DNA of 64,000 bases from Camillea tinctor (taxonomy: Eukaryota > Ascomycota > Sordariomycetes > Xylariales > Xylariaceae), in the NCBI GenBank assembly GCA_022578605.1, contig MU394102.1, forward strand, positions 186,001 through 250,000, in the 5' to 3' direction. This document shows positions 22,915 through 34,962 of the stretch, piece after piece (the stretch's first letter is position 1; every line of letters begins with the position of its first letter). Under the pieces are notes generated by a model. The model had not been told where the DNA came from and did no database searches. It saw nothing but the letters and a program-made list of their open reading frames with translations. The position numbers were made by a program, and so were the translations under genes.

Positions 22915-24394
22915 ATGCTTCTCGACTGGTTACGGAAGTCCTTCGCAATGGTAGACCGAAGACGAAACGGTGCCGACTACATATGGGATGTATTGTTGAT
23001 TCTAGGCACGGTAGGATTCATGTCAACCCCAACAGTGAGGCCAACGAGCGTGAGCATGTCCGCTAAACCCAGACATTGTATATAGGCCGGAGCAGCATGG
23101 TTCGTAACCAAGAACGTCTTGTCTACTATCCAAGGAACCCTCGCCGACCCAGATAAAGAGAAGCATGAGCAGGCTCGTATCAAGGCGAAAGCGAATTTAT
23201 CAAGGTTACAAAGAGCAAGGGATTATCAAGATGGCGATCGTAGCGACGGATTTGCGAACGACCCCTCACATAGAGGTCCCCGAATCGAAGACCTAGTCCT
23301 CAACGAATATGAGAATCTTGTCGCGATGGAAGTTGTTGCCCCAGAAGACATACCTGTGGGGTTCGATGGTGAGCGCTGTCCGATATGCAATCTACAAACC
23401 GATATTCTAATACGTTGGTAGATATTGGCGGTCTCGAAGATATAATCGAAGAAGTGAAGGAATCAGTCATATATCCGTTAACCATGCCACATCTTTATTC
23501 GCATGCCGCGCCGCTTCTTTCTGCGCCGTCTGGCGTGCTGCTCTATGGACCCCCTGGCTGTGGTAAAACGATGCTGGCAAAAGCTGTTGCCCATGAGAGC
23601 GGCGCATCGTTTATCAACCTGCACATTTCTACTTTGACTGAGAAATGGTACGGAGATTCGAACAAGTTGGTCCGAGCGGTATTCTCTCTAGCCCGGAAGC
23701 TCCAGCCCGCCATCATCTTCATAGATGAGATCGACGCAGTTCTAGGAACGAGACGAAGCGGTGAGCACGAAGCAAGTGGGATGGTTAAGGCTGAGTAGGT
23801 TCCCAATTGTCATTTCACTCGGGGAAGATATTGACAGCATATAGGTTCATGACACTGTGGGACGGTCTGACCTCAGCAAACACACATGGTTTGCCTGCGC
23901 GGATTGTTGTCCTGGGCGCAACAAATAGAATTCATGATATCGATGAAGCGATTCTACGTCGCATGCCTAAAAAGTTTCCCGTGTCATTGCCGGATAAGAG
24001 CCAGCGACTTAGGATACTCCAGCTCGTCCTCAAAGACACAAAAACCGATGCGAATAATTTCAACATTGACTATATTGCACGAGTAACGGCTGGAATGTCG
24101 GGCAGTGATATCAAGGAAGCTTGCCGCGATGCTGCCATGGCACCGGTTCGGGAATATATACGCGAACACCGTGCCAGTGGCCACTCTCTATCCAATATTG
24201 ATCCCGGACGTGTACGGGGCATAAGGACAGAAGACTTCTTCGGAAGAAGAGGCGGTGGGCAGATTCTTATGCAGAATCACGCCCAGGCGAAGTCCAAATC
24301 ATCAAGTGATGAATACGAAGACATTGATGAGGAAGAAGAGGTTACGCCGGACGCATCGACTGAAGGCGCGAGAGGTACGGAACAAATAGTCTGA
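22915..24394 (+). CDS. msp1: Mitochondrial outer-membrane AAA ATPase Msp1/ATAD1
   Basis: Four exons: 22915-23010, 23086-23368, 23422-23794 and 23845-24394, about 433 residues. The N-terminal membrane anchor spans roughly residues 22-42 ([12 protein letters not shown] joined to AGAAWFVTK across intron 1). The AAA core then starts with [15 protein letters not shown] and carries Walker A GPPGCGKT, Walker B IIFIDEID, sensor-1 GATNR and the arginine-finger pair RRMPKKF. An acidic tail ([11 protein letters not shown]) follows. Msp1 extracts mislocalised tail-anchored proteins from the outer mitochondrial membrane and peroxisomes. All intron phases close. Length is typical. Confidence 0.93.
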
Positions 24395-25624
24395 TTTGAG
24401 TGTATACACATGCACCTGGTATTTCACATTGTAGGGGGCCATGAGAGCAGAGGCGTTATTGGGATATTACCTGGGCGAATATTTGTTTTATTCTTACCTG
24501 TATAAAACTATGCGGTTGGCACCAGAATTGGGCCAAGGAAAGCGGGAGAGAGCATCTCAGATGTATGATAGCAAAATATCTTTACGTCGACGTCCAAACC
24601 TCGTGTTTCATGTACAAACAGAAGGGTAGAGTAACGAAACGACGCCGGTTTTTTTTTTCCTCTGATAACTTGCATAGGTTAGGGCGATTCCTACTTCCTA
24701 CCTACCAGTCCTACCTACATAACCTACCACCTATATAGTCGAACTTATATGAATATGTATAGATGCACGGATAGATGCATTATTCGCTGATATGACCCAT
24801 ACCTAGTACCCTGCTTGTAGGTAGGTGTCTTAGTATGCATACATGAATCTGAAAAAAAAAAAGCAAGGTATGAAGGCACCTAAGGTAACATGCATGTAAG
24901 TTAGTTCAAGTTCTGTAGTGTCCATACACCTGTATACTCGGACATACCCGCCATACATACTAGGTAGGGTGGTACCTAAACTTACATAACCTCTTGAGGA
25001 TTGAAGACGCTTTGTCCACCTGAGAATCACGTCATTTCTTAGTGGCATCTTCCCCGGATTTTTCACGGCCGATAATCGGAATCCAAGACGTACCCAGAAC
25101 CCAATTCCCCCACCACATATGACTACTAATCCTTAGTAGTTGGTACCTACCTGCATTGGTACTTGGCTCTTCAGATTTTCTTATAGTGGACAGCCACTAG
25201 GTGGTATTTATTGTAGTACAGAGTAAGTTGACGGGTATTTACTAAGTAGGTACATGTATTTAGGAGGAGGGGGATTCTCAAGTTCATCCTCATCTTAACA
25301 TAAACTTATCCCCATACTACTTAATACTACTACTAGTATTATTACCACCACCACCACCACCACCACATAACTACCTGACTCATAAACCAACCAATTTAGA
25401 TATTCGATATAACCTGGACTTGGTCATCTCATTGACAGCCAATTAATGCACTGAATTGTTTCACCATCATCCCATCAATCGACACACCCTCACTACATAT
25501 ACTCCGAGTCAACAACCATTGGCGATCATTTCTTACCTTGAGCTGACGTCCAGCTTCCACAGTCAACCCCGCCTCTCATTAACAAGTTCTTTCGAAACGA
25601 CTGAAGCCGTCGAATCCATTCACA
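24395..25624. other. Intergenic region upstream of cystathionine beta-lyase
   Basis: No gene found. CCTACCTA/TAGGTAGG words cluster at 24690-24830, and an ACC trinucleotide run lies at 25344-25366. The last 200 bp are pyrimidine-rich leader. Confidence 0.5.
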
Positions 25625-27051
25625 ATGTCTACCCCGCCCGCCAATGGTTCTTCATCCTCAGGCGATGATTCCACCAAGCCAGTCAACAAGGCTATTTCTA
25701 AGATAGACCTCGATGGTCATAACCTCCCTCCGTCTCCTGCGCCATCAAGCCCTTCAAACGGCCGCCGCCGCTACGCTCTTGCTACCGAACTTGTCTATAC
25801 CGATTCCAAAGATCAATATGGCGCCTCTAGCATTCCGATTTACCAATCCGCTACCTTCAAACAGACCTCTTCCAGCGGCGGGAACGAGTACGACTACACG
25901 CGATCGGGTAACCCTACTCGAACACATCTCGAGCGGCACATGGCCAAAATTATGAATGCCACCCGTGCTCTGGCCGTGGGCTCCGGCATGGGCGCCTTGG
26001 ATGTCATTACCAGGCTTTTGAAGCCAGGAGATGAGGTCATCACGGGTGATGATCTTTACGGCGGCACCAACCGGCTACTTACATATTTGTCCACCAACCA
26101 GGGCATTGTTGTTCACCACGTAAACACCACCGAGGTTGAACGAGTACGAGAAGTCATCTCGGACAAGACTGCCATGGTGCTCTTGGAGACCCCGACCAAT
26201 CCCCTGATTAAGATTGCGGACTTGCCCACGATTGCCAGGTCGGTTCATGAGGCCAACCCTAAAGCCCTTGTGATTGTGGACAATACCATGCTGTCTCCCA
26301 TGCTATGTAACCCCCTGGAACTTGGTGCAGACATTGTTTACGAGTCAGGGACCAAATACCTCTCCGGTCATCATGATATTATGGCTGGTATCATCGCTTG
26401 CAATGACCCTGCCTTGGGTGATAAGATGTATTTCACCATCAATGCGACTGGCTGCGGGCTTTCTCCGAACGACTCATTCCTCTTAATGAGGGGGGTTAAG
26501 ACATTGGCTATACGCATGGAGAAGCAACAAGCCAACGCCCAATCGATTGCCGAATTCCTCGAGTCGCATGGCTTCCGCGTTCGTTATCCTGGCTTAAAGT
26601 CTCACCCACAGTATGATCTCCACTGGTCAATGGCCAGGGGTGCCGGGGCCGTCTTATCGTTCGAGACTGGCGATGTGACTTTGTCCGAGAGGATCGTTGA
26701 GGCTGCGAAATTGTACGGGATCAGCGTGAGCTTCGGGTGTGTTAACAGCTTGATTAGCATGCCCTGCCGGATGAGCCATGCTAGCATTGATGCGAAGACA
26801 AGAAAGGAGCGGCAAATGCCCGAGGATCTTATCAGACTCTGCGTTGGTATTGAAGATGTACATGATCTAATTGACGATCTTTCCCGTTCGGTGAGTCACA
26901 CTCCATAAGGCTTTTGTCTACATATTCTTGTTGGACTAACATATGACAGCTTGTACAAGCTGGCGCGGTGACGATCAACCTTGATGGATTCCAAGCTGCT
27001 GGGACGGCTGCACAACTTGGCGCTACACCCCTTGACAGCGGTGCTCCGTAG
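25625..27051 (+). CDS. met-2: Cystathionine beta-lyase (PLP-dependent, Cys/Met metabolism)
   Basis: Two exons, 25625-26890 and 26950-27051, 455 residues. This is a complete Cys/Met-metabolism PLP enzyme. YTRSGNPTR is near residue 91; the PLP-binding Lys is K244 in SGTKYLSGHH, preceded by the cofactor Asp in VIVDNT. SFGCVNSLISMPCRMSHASI is the substrate-site signature of fungal beta-lyases as opposed to gamma-lyases. The single 59-bp intron lies near the C-terminus, and the second exon encodes the final 33 residues (LVQAGAVTINL onward). The enzyme cleaves cystathionine to homocysteine, pyruvate and ammonia in methionine synthesis. The first ~45 residues are Ser/Pro-rich and not conserved. Confidence 0.93.
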
Positions 27052-30000
27052 AACATTACCTTCTTCTTGAGATTATGCAGATACTCTGTGCTTTTGGGCG
27101 TATGCACAGCATTGCACGACACTGGAACAAATTCATTCTCGGGCACGCCGGTGGAGAGATTACATATATTTAACCAATGCTATAGAAAGCATCCTGAACC
27201 AAAGACCGATATGTCCGCGGTGTTTCAGGAGGTGTCCCTGAAAAGACATATACAATTATTCTGGCATGAGAACGAGTTACTGCTTCTTAGGAGACCTGGG
27301 CACGTTAGTAACACTAACACATATTTACCCCCCGTGAGGATTGAAACATACCCAACTAGTGGCTGCTGGAGCACCTCAGTAACAGACAGCCCCTCGCGTG
27401 AGTTCTCATTCACCCAGCGATCTAACATGATCGTGCTTGGTGAAGATGCCGCACGTTTCGGCGGCTCTTGTACATCTACCTTCGTGGAATTATCACCCCT
27501 AAGCTTCATTTTTAGAATTTGTTTCTCGACAGGTTCCAACACATATGACTTACTTTCTAGTGGTCTGACCAACTCCATGTACACTGTGTGGCATCTCGTA
27601 ATATTCAGCTTGGGGTTATCTTAACAAGGATTAGATCTAGGATCGCAGACTTGGGTTTAAACAACAATCCAGAACAAAGCTGACTTGGATGTGCCATTAG
27701 GTCTGCGATGGGCCGTTCTGGTTGTGTCCGTCTGTGCCCCTTATATAGTCAAAAATGCCCGTATCTTCTTTTCAGCTCTACTTTGGAGTAGAGCTTCCCA
27801 ATTAAGTCACTTCTGCCGCTTCCTACATGAAGTGTAATCAAATATTAGGCTCATCGCAGCTTTCGTGCCAACTAGAAATGTTTGAGAGATATTTCGATTG
27901 GTCTTCTTGCCCCTGCCTCTGCAAGGGAGACTCAGAGCTCACGGAACTATCTGCACAAGCTCAATCGCGACGACGTTCCTGTACGATGGATGACATAGAA
28001 GTGTGCTGAAAACGCAATCTATGCACTACTCGTCTGCCAACGGGGCGAACCTTAGCTGCGTCACACGAACTAACGAAGGGTCTTCGGGAATATCATTGCT
28101 ATCCATATCAGACCTTGCTCGACTGTGGCTTGGAAGTTTTCCAATCAGTTTCAGACTCATTGCGCACATAACCACCATTGCATGAGTTAGACAGGCTAAG
28201 TGGTAAGACAAGCTTACTTTTGCGCAGGACAGTAGCATCACGAGAACGTGACCTTCGTCGTCCTCTCTCGTCCTTCACACCTCTCGTATAGTTGGCACAC
28301 ATGCAGCCTATGTTATTTACATTCGGTACCTTATATCTACCGTCGCTAAGGTATTCCTGAATTTCAGACCTTACAGCATCGTTGTCGGTCTTCAGCTCAG
28401 GGGTATCGACCGGTGTGGTAGATTGGAAGATAGGGGATAAGGGTACAACTGAAGTCGGCCTCAAGAGTGCGAGTCTCGATTCCTGGTCTGAGACAACATT
28501 AGGATGCCAATAAGCTGTACCCTTCATGTGGGGTTGCACGAACCCGAAGGAGGCATCTGACTTTGTGTATATAGTGCTGCATCTACCCGTCACTATCGTG
28601 GCCTACCCCTGACAACAGCGCTTATCATTTGCTCGCAGAAAAAACCGTTTTCTCCTGCACACTACCATTGGGTCTCATGCAGACGTTGCGCTGTCCGTCT
28701 AGCGGGCTTCTAGGATTCATCCTATTCCAAGTCCTTCTTCCTTCGATTTCAGTTCACACGAGAGTTTGCTTTAACATAGCTTCGAAGGTTGCGATTGGTG
28801 CGCTTCCCACGTGCACCCCATCCCAACCCTCGATGTCCTAGGTCACCAGCCCTGATACCCTCGTTGTGATACTTCCATTAGCTTAATAACGAGCAAGAAG
28901 CGGTGAGACACAATTTGCAATCAAGCTGGGGTCGTCATCTTGGCGGAAATAGACGACATCTACCCCAGATTCACCTTCCCGTGTCCATCACCACCCCTAT
29001 GATACAGTCGACAGCAAACAAACCAGGGGTTCGGACCATAAAAGACATGGGATAAGCCTAGGGCCAAGCCGCATGTGCTCCTAGTCGGCATATTGGGTCA
29101 GTTTTCATGTCGCTTTCCTAGCGATGCCATGCATCTTGTCATCGGCCACCTTCTGATTTGCTCTTTAGATACGGCGGGTACGTGCTGCTATCCTTTTTGG
29201 CTTGTTTGGGGCCATTGTCAATATGAAGATAGTGCGTTCTCCGATCTACCAAGTATACAGCAGGTGTGAACTGACAGACTCAGTGACATCTAGGATCTGC
29301 GCAAGTGATAAGGACTCCGGCCAGAGATCAGTCAGTGTCCAAATTGCTTGGAATGACAGGTCACATTGTACTTTACACTGATGCGTAGCATACATATATT
29401 CGAAGCCACTTCTCAGTGGCCATCGAGGCCAAGTTACTCAACTTTCACTGCATCACTGTTTTGAACCTCTCTCACCGCCCCAGAAACGTGCGTAAGAGAA
29501 GAAGAGCTCGATTCTTGTGTAATTAGGTTAGTCGAACGGCTAGTCGGGCCAGTCACACATATTACCTGAGAGTCGCAGTACTGGGGGTATTGCTGCTCCA
29601 GCTCTTCTTGTACGCCGGCCACCAAAGGCGGCCCCCGACGACCTCCGAACAAAGGGTCCTTAATTTCTCAACACCCTCTTCGCTAATGTCAGCCGACATT
29701 CCGTCCGATACGAACGATCATATGTGAAATACACATTATCCCGATGCGACCGCTGGAGCCCTGCACGATGAAAGCCGCTTTGATCCCTATATACTCTTCA
29801 GGCCTGTATTATTGGACGAACAATGAGCTATTCGCACTAGGCCGTCTATCTGGAGACCAATCAATACATCTCTCGACTATGCTCGTCATACCAACCCCTC
29901 CGGACGGTGGTGGAGATGTCTGGCTTGCCGGTCATCTCAAGCTTGCCTTCCCTGTGACATACCCTGCTGGGGGAGCTCAGACGGGTATCCGATTTCTCTG

Positions 30001-31680
30001 AGGGACTCGACTGCCTTGGGAGAGAGACAAACAGGCTTCATTAAGTGACTGTACCAATAAGCTTCGTTATCCTAATTTGTAATCTATTATATCATTCATC
30101 TACTACGTGCCTATAGTCTGATATATTGTCCTGAGCTATTCTAGTCCCCTTTTATGTAACCACCGGAACATACGTTACAATCAAGCTAGGTTCTTGAACG
30201 AGTTTACCAAGCCTGCTTGATAAGCTGCTTCAGTTTATATTAATACATATTCTTTCTATGATCACATAACAATTTTCGGATAGCCTCAATCCAAGAGGAT
30301 ATCGTTGCCTATAGTTGGATCCGGGATCTCTTAGCCACGAACTTCATTGTAGGTACACCATTACACCAAATAGAAAATATAAGACCTGGGATTATCTCAG
30401 GGGGTACAGAGTTTCTACCACGATGACGTCTATGAAGTAGCAGTGATTCACCGAGGACAGGCATGTAAATACAAGAGGGAGAAAAGGATGAGGAACGGCA
30501 GGAGACATTCAATCTAGGTACGTAGTCCCCTCAAATATGTTATGCATGCAGGACAATGAGGCTCTATCTCTTGTATTGCGTAGTATTTCTCAGCCTAGTA
30601 TGCTGTCGGTATATCTATTAAAAAGTCATAGCTATATACATCTGTACACATGCTGATAAATTGCAATGTCGAATGAATTGATATTGAATTGTTGGTAGAG
30701 AAACTGTGCTACCAGTTGTTCTTAACAATAGGACTAAATCATAATCTGTGAAGTAAAGGGGGGAGAGCGTCGTTTACGATAAATTCAATCAGATTGGCCT
30801 AAAGACGATCCTCTTTTACATAGGTACCCTTTCCTTCTTTTGCAGGTACAACAACCAATTAAGCCTTGTATACCCCTCCATTTACATAGGTATACTCTAT
30901 GAACTCCTTCATTTATTTATTGCGTCAGTTACGTAATGCAGGCGATGTGCAAAAAGGGGCGAGGATAAACTGTTCAATGTTCAAATGGTGACACATCCTC
31001 GTTACTGAAATCCTTAGATAGGAAAAACTAAATATTTTCTGACGAAGAATTAAAAACTGTCTAATATGATATATCCAATCCAAGGATGTGGAGGGCTGGG
31101 CTTAATTCCTAAAAGCCTTGCATATACAGTAGGACCCGATACAGAGACCTAGACTTGCCTAACGTCTTTCATAACACAATTATCACATGCAACCCTCATC
31201 CTCTTGATCTTTTTGGTCCTTCCAGGTAGTCAATTACCTGGCCTGGTTCTCTACTGGAGCCTACAAAGCCGTCTTCTACGTACGTAGGTTATCTATTCAC
31301 CATGCTACCACTTTCTAAACGAATAACAGTATAAAGTCACGAGATTTGCTGTTCATAAAGCCCATTTATATGTTCCCTGAAGGTTACTACTCTAGAATGG
31401 GAAAAGGGGGGGGACAGAGAGCATGTGTTGCACAGTTTGCTTTAAGGATAGCAGATATATATAAAAAAAGTCCCTGATAAATGTACATAATACCATTGCC
31501 ATTACCATTACCATACTCCAAAAAGGGAACCAAACTTGATCCACACACTAACTTTAGAATGCAAGCTCGTATTTATATATAAACATTTTGAATGCATACC
31601 TGCTTCATCTTACCCAAGAACAATGCTATCCCCCATTTCCCACACAATTATTGTGGTGTCAAAGGGAAGGGGTACTCGGT
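27052..31680. other. 4.6 kb unresolved stretch with scattered coding-like frames
   Basis: No complete gene could be assembled. The longest open frames are 185 codons (27067-27624, +), an overlapping 119 codons (27225-27584, -) and 161 codons (28108-28593, -). A minus-strand frame from ATG 29215 to about 28700 reads in protein-like blocks (for example VDVVYFRQDDDPSLIANC and EGWDGVHVGSAPIATFEA) but holds eight stop codons, about what random sequence would give. None matches a family I know. Options are an intron-rich orphan gene on the minus strand, a decayed gene, or plain intergenic DNA. No terminal repeats were seen. From 30000 to 31680 there is nothing but AT-leaning sequence. Confidence 0.3.
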
Positions 31681-33291
31681 CTAGAAGGCTGATTCCCTGA
31701 CCACGGGGGCGATGAGTGTCCAGATGTATAGGGCATAGCAAATCCAGGCGCTCACGATCTTGACCCAGCTAGCCCAGTACGTCCTGCCGACCGTGGCGAA
31801 ATCGCTGTCTGTGGTGATCTTATCGCCCTCCATTGAGCCCGTGAGCAAAGTACCCACCCAGCAGGTTGCCAGGAAGAAGATGATATGGAAGACCGAATAG
31901 TTATATTGGGTGCTGCTACGCTCATCATCGTGCGTCGTGTTGCTGCCTCCATCCTCATCGTCGTCATCGGATAGAAGCGCGTCGGCCGGAAGACTGCCCT
32001 CCTCAACGGCGCGTCGGAGGACTTCGGCTCGCATCTCGCGGCGCCCTGGCTGTTGTGTGATAAGGCCGTGCTCATCATCCTCCGGCAGTTTGATGCCGCC
32101 TCCGTTATTGCCGAGGCCGAGGCTTTGGGTCGCAGCGCGCGTAGTTGTGTATGCGACCGTTAACATGGTAACGATAGCACCGATAACGACGGAGGTGGTG
32201 CGTGTGCCTTGAGCACGGATAAGGGGGTTGCACTGCTTGTCATCGGGTTCCATGGAAACTGCAGACATAGTAAGGTAAGTGCAATAAACGGCAACCATGG
32301 CAGCTTGTGCCAGGCCGACTTTGGGGTTGTAGTCCTGGATAGTGGGATGCACGGATAGAACTGATATTCCTAGCCACAATAATAGATTGATCGTGATAGC
32401 AGCCTGGTTCATGGAGCAGCCGCTGCTGGCGAAGAAAATGTACTGGATGATGGTCATGGCTAGCGAAGCAACGTACATGCCCAAGGTAGAGCCGATGAGA
32501 ACGCCCTTCCACACTCTAGAATCGGTTTCTTCGATCTGTTGCTGGCAGTATTCGGCCCAGTTATGTGCCAGGTCGATGAGAAGGATAAGTCCCAGGATGA
32601 GGAAGAGCATGGCGCCGATAAAGGAGATGTAGTTCCCCCAGACCTGGAAGAAGGCATCGGGAATGAGGAAGGACATGACGACGAAGGCGGCCCAAGCAAC
32701 GAGTTTCGGGCCCCAGTAGCCATTCTGAATGGCAGCACGGGGTTGTTTGGATGAGGTGATCCCGACGAGGAGACCGGCGAAGATGAGGTGGAATATGCCG
32801 AGCGCAAAGTTGATTCGATGGACAGCCAACCAACCATAGCACTGCCCGTTGGGACAGTTGATCTTAACGTAATCGAACGTCAGGTGTTGTAGCTTTTCGA
32901 TAGCCCAGGGTGTGAGCATGATCCACGATAGTATCGAGTTTACGAGCAGTAGGAGGGCGTATGCGATACGAGTAGCGATACTGCGTGGGACATGTTAGAG
33001 ATGGGAATGCGTCCTTGCTTGAGATGTCGCATAAGGGTTCGATTTACCTGTTGCCGCATTTATTGCAGCTACTACAGATCATGGAGCATGTCGCCGCTCC
33101 GCAACAGCTTGCGCCGACGGACATAAGCTGTGGGCTTGGGGTTAGCTGGGGAGATGCGACACGATGCGCGTAAGAGATAATGGGTCGAGGGGAGGAAGAA
33201 GATGAAGAAGAAGAGAAGAGAAGAGAAGGAACAGACTTACGGTGCCCACGCCAGGCACAGCTAGCATGGGAATAGATAGAAGCGCACCCAT
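31681..33291 (-). CDS. tms1: SERINC family membrane protein (Tms1-like)
   Basis: Three exons: 33291-33241, 33127-33048 and 32980-31681, about 476 residues, matching fungal Tms1. Exon 2 encodes the Cys-rich segment SVGASCCGAATCSMICSSC followed by NKCGNS, characteristic of the family. Around ten hydrophobic segments follow, with family motifs NGQCYGWLAVHRINFALG and SFLIPDAFFQVWG, then FASSGCSMNQ. A variable acidic loop (LLSDDDDEDGG) precedes the conserved ending YNYSVFHIIFFLATCW, then YALYIWTLIAPVV. SERINC proteins are ER/endosome/vacuole membrane proteins linked to serine-lipid metabolism and lipid scrambling; the role in this fungus is inferred. Upstream introns carry GTAAGT and GTAAAT donors. 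Confidence 0.93.
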
Positions 33292-34962
33292 GATGAAACT
33301 ATTCCTCAAGTTCTAGGGTTGATGGGTATTATGGCTACCTAAGGCCTGCTAAGGTAGTTTGGTCGTCTTGTTTTGTTTGATGGAAGATGGTGATGTACGG
33401 AAATGAATGGGTGAGTGGTGGATGATGATGAAAGGTCGGCGGTACGGCGGCAAGGCGTCAGGGCGGCAAGGCGGCAGTAAATCTCGCCCGGTGCACAGAC
33501 CACCATGGTACAAACTTTTGAAGGTTAAAAGAGTTATGTACGAATTACGTAGTCTAGCACGTGCTTGTCACTTGTCACACTTCTTGGCTACAGCCCGATT
33601 TGTGAGAGATGCGTAACATGCAGGAACAGATAATTATTTGATTGAAGGCTTGGAGGCGGGACTTCTAATAATATGTACTAATATATTCGTATATCCTAAC
33701 CTACCTAGTGTCAACATGCTATTTACGATGCCTACATATGTGTGTGTGCTTGTACACATTACATATTATGCAAGTATCTAAGTTTGATAGGTCAGTAAGT
33801 AAAGAATACTTCTACACAAGCAGTAGCCTTTCTTATCATTTTTTTGGTTATCTAACTGTCTGATTACCTACATGCCCCTACATAAGGTACTAATGTATGT
33901 ATATACTCACATAAGGTAGGATCTAGGTACATTTTTACCTGCGGTTAAATCGCTTTATTTTATAATGATAAGTTTTTATAAAATTAAAAAATCCTTTTTT
34001 ATTATTTTTAATTTTTTTAATTTTTTTCTCTCTCGTTAGCTTATAATTAGGTACACTATATTAAAAAATATAACTGCCACGAATTAAGTATGTAATGTAT
34101 ATAAGCCTTGGCCTGGGTAAGTTCCAACGGGTTAGTACGGTTTGATGGATTTGATGCCGAGTTCCCGCCTTGGGCCAGTTCTCTAATCTAGAACAAGCGT
34201 TACGTACCCCAAACCGGTGTACCCGCTTTTTGCCTGACGCGGGAGGATCCTCAGTTTTGGACCAATTCGCGTTCGAGGGATGGGAAAATCGAGATAAGCA
34301 TTCCCCTATTGTAACCTATGTACTACCTACCTGGGTTAACTAAACTTTTACCTCTTTTCTTGTCTTGTATTCCTTTCCGATAACCTTCTTGTCCCTCACC
34401 CCCGTCTTGTTCTTCTTGTTGTACACGTCCATGTTCGACGATAATTAAGTAATCGGTAACTTACTACCAAGTAGTATACCTATCCTACCCTCTCTCTACT
34501 ATTTACTTATTTGGACGTATTCTTTTTTTTCTCTCTCTTTGTCTACTCTCCCTACTCCTTACATACTAACTGGTCTTTCTAAACTACAAACCCTAAGCTA
34601 CTACTATTCTCCTCCATTCCTTAACAATAAAAACTATCCTGAATCATTTCTTCAATTTTACTCTTCCTCTCTTTCCATCGATATCACTCTGGAAATTGTT
34701 ATCAAATCCAACCAAAAAAGAAATAGTCAAACCATCAAACTGGCTTTTTATCTTCCATCATATTTCTTCGAAGCAGTTGATTGCGTTGTTGTTATTGTTA
34801 GCTCCGACCGATCACCGGATGCCACGATGCCATTATAAAGCCTTATCCCGCCAATTGAAACCTACTGCCGAACTTAGAACAGCCCATTGCCGTTATTATC
34901 TTTAATTATATCTAGATCTTTGATTATACCGATTGAGACTACGCTTATCGTCTCTAGTCAAC
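33292..34962. other. Divergent promoter, TMS1 / MCH1-like
   Basis: 1.67 kb between divergent genes. A strongly AT-rich patch lies at about 33950-34080 with poly-T/A tracts, and a pyrimidine-rich leader runs from about 34330 to the ATG at 34963. No gene is supported; a 99-codon frame at 34539 is low complexity. Confidence 0.5.

Noticed and set aside
27067..27624. 185-codon plus-strand frame just after cystathionine beta-lyase
   Set aside because: No family resemblance, overlaps the likely 3' UTR and an opposing frame; kept only as part of the unresolved stretch.
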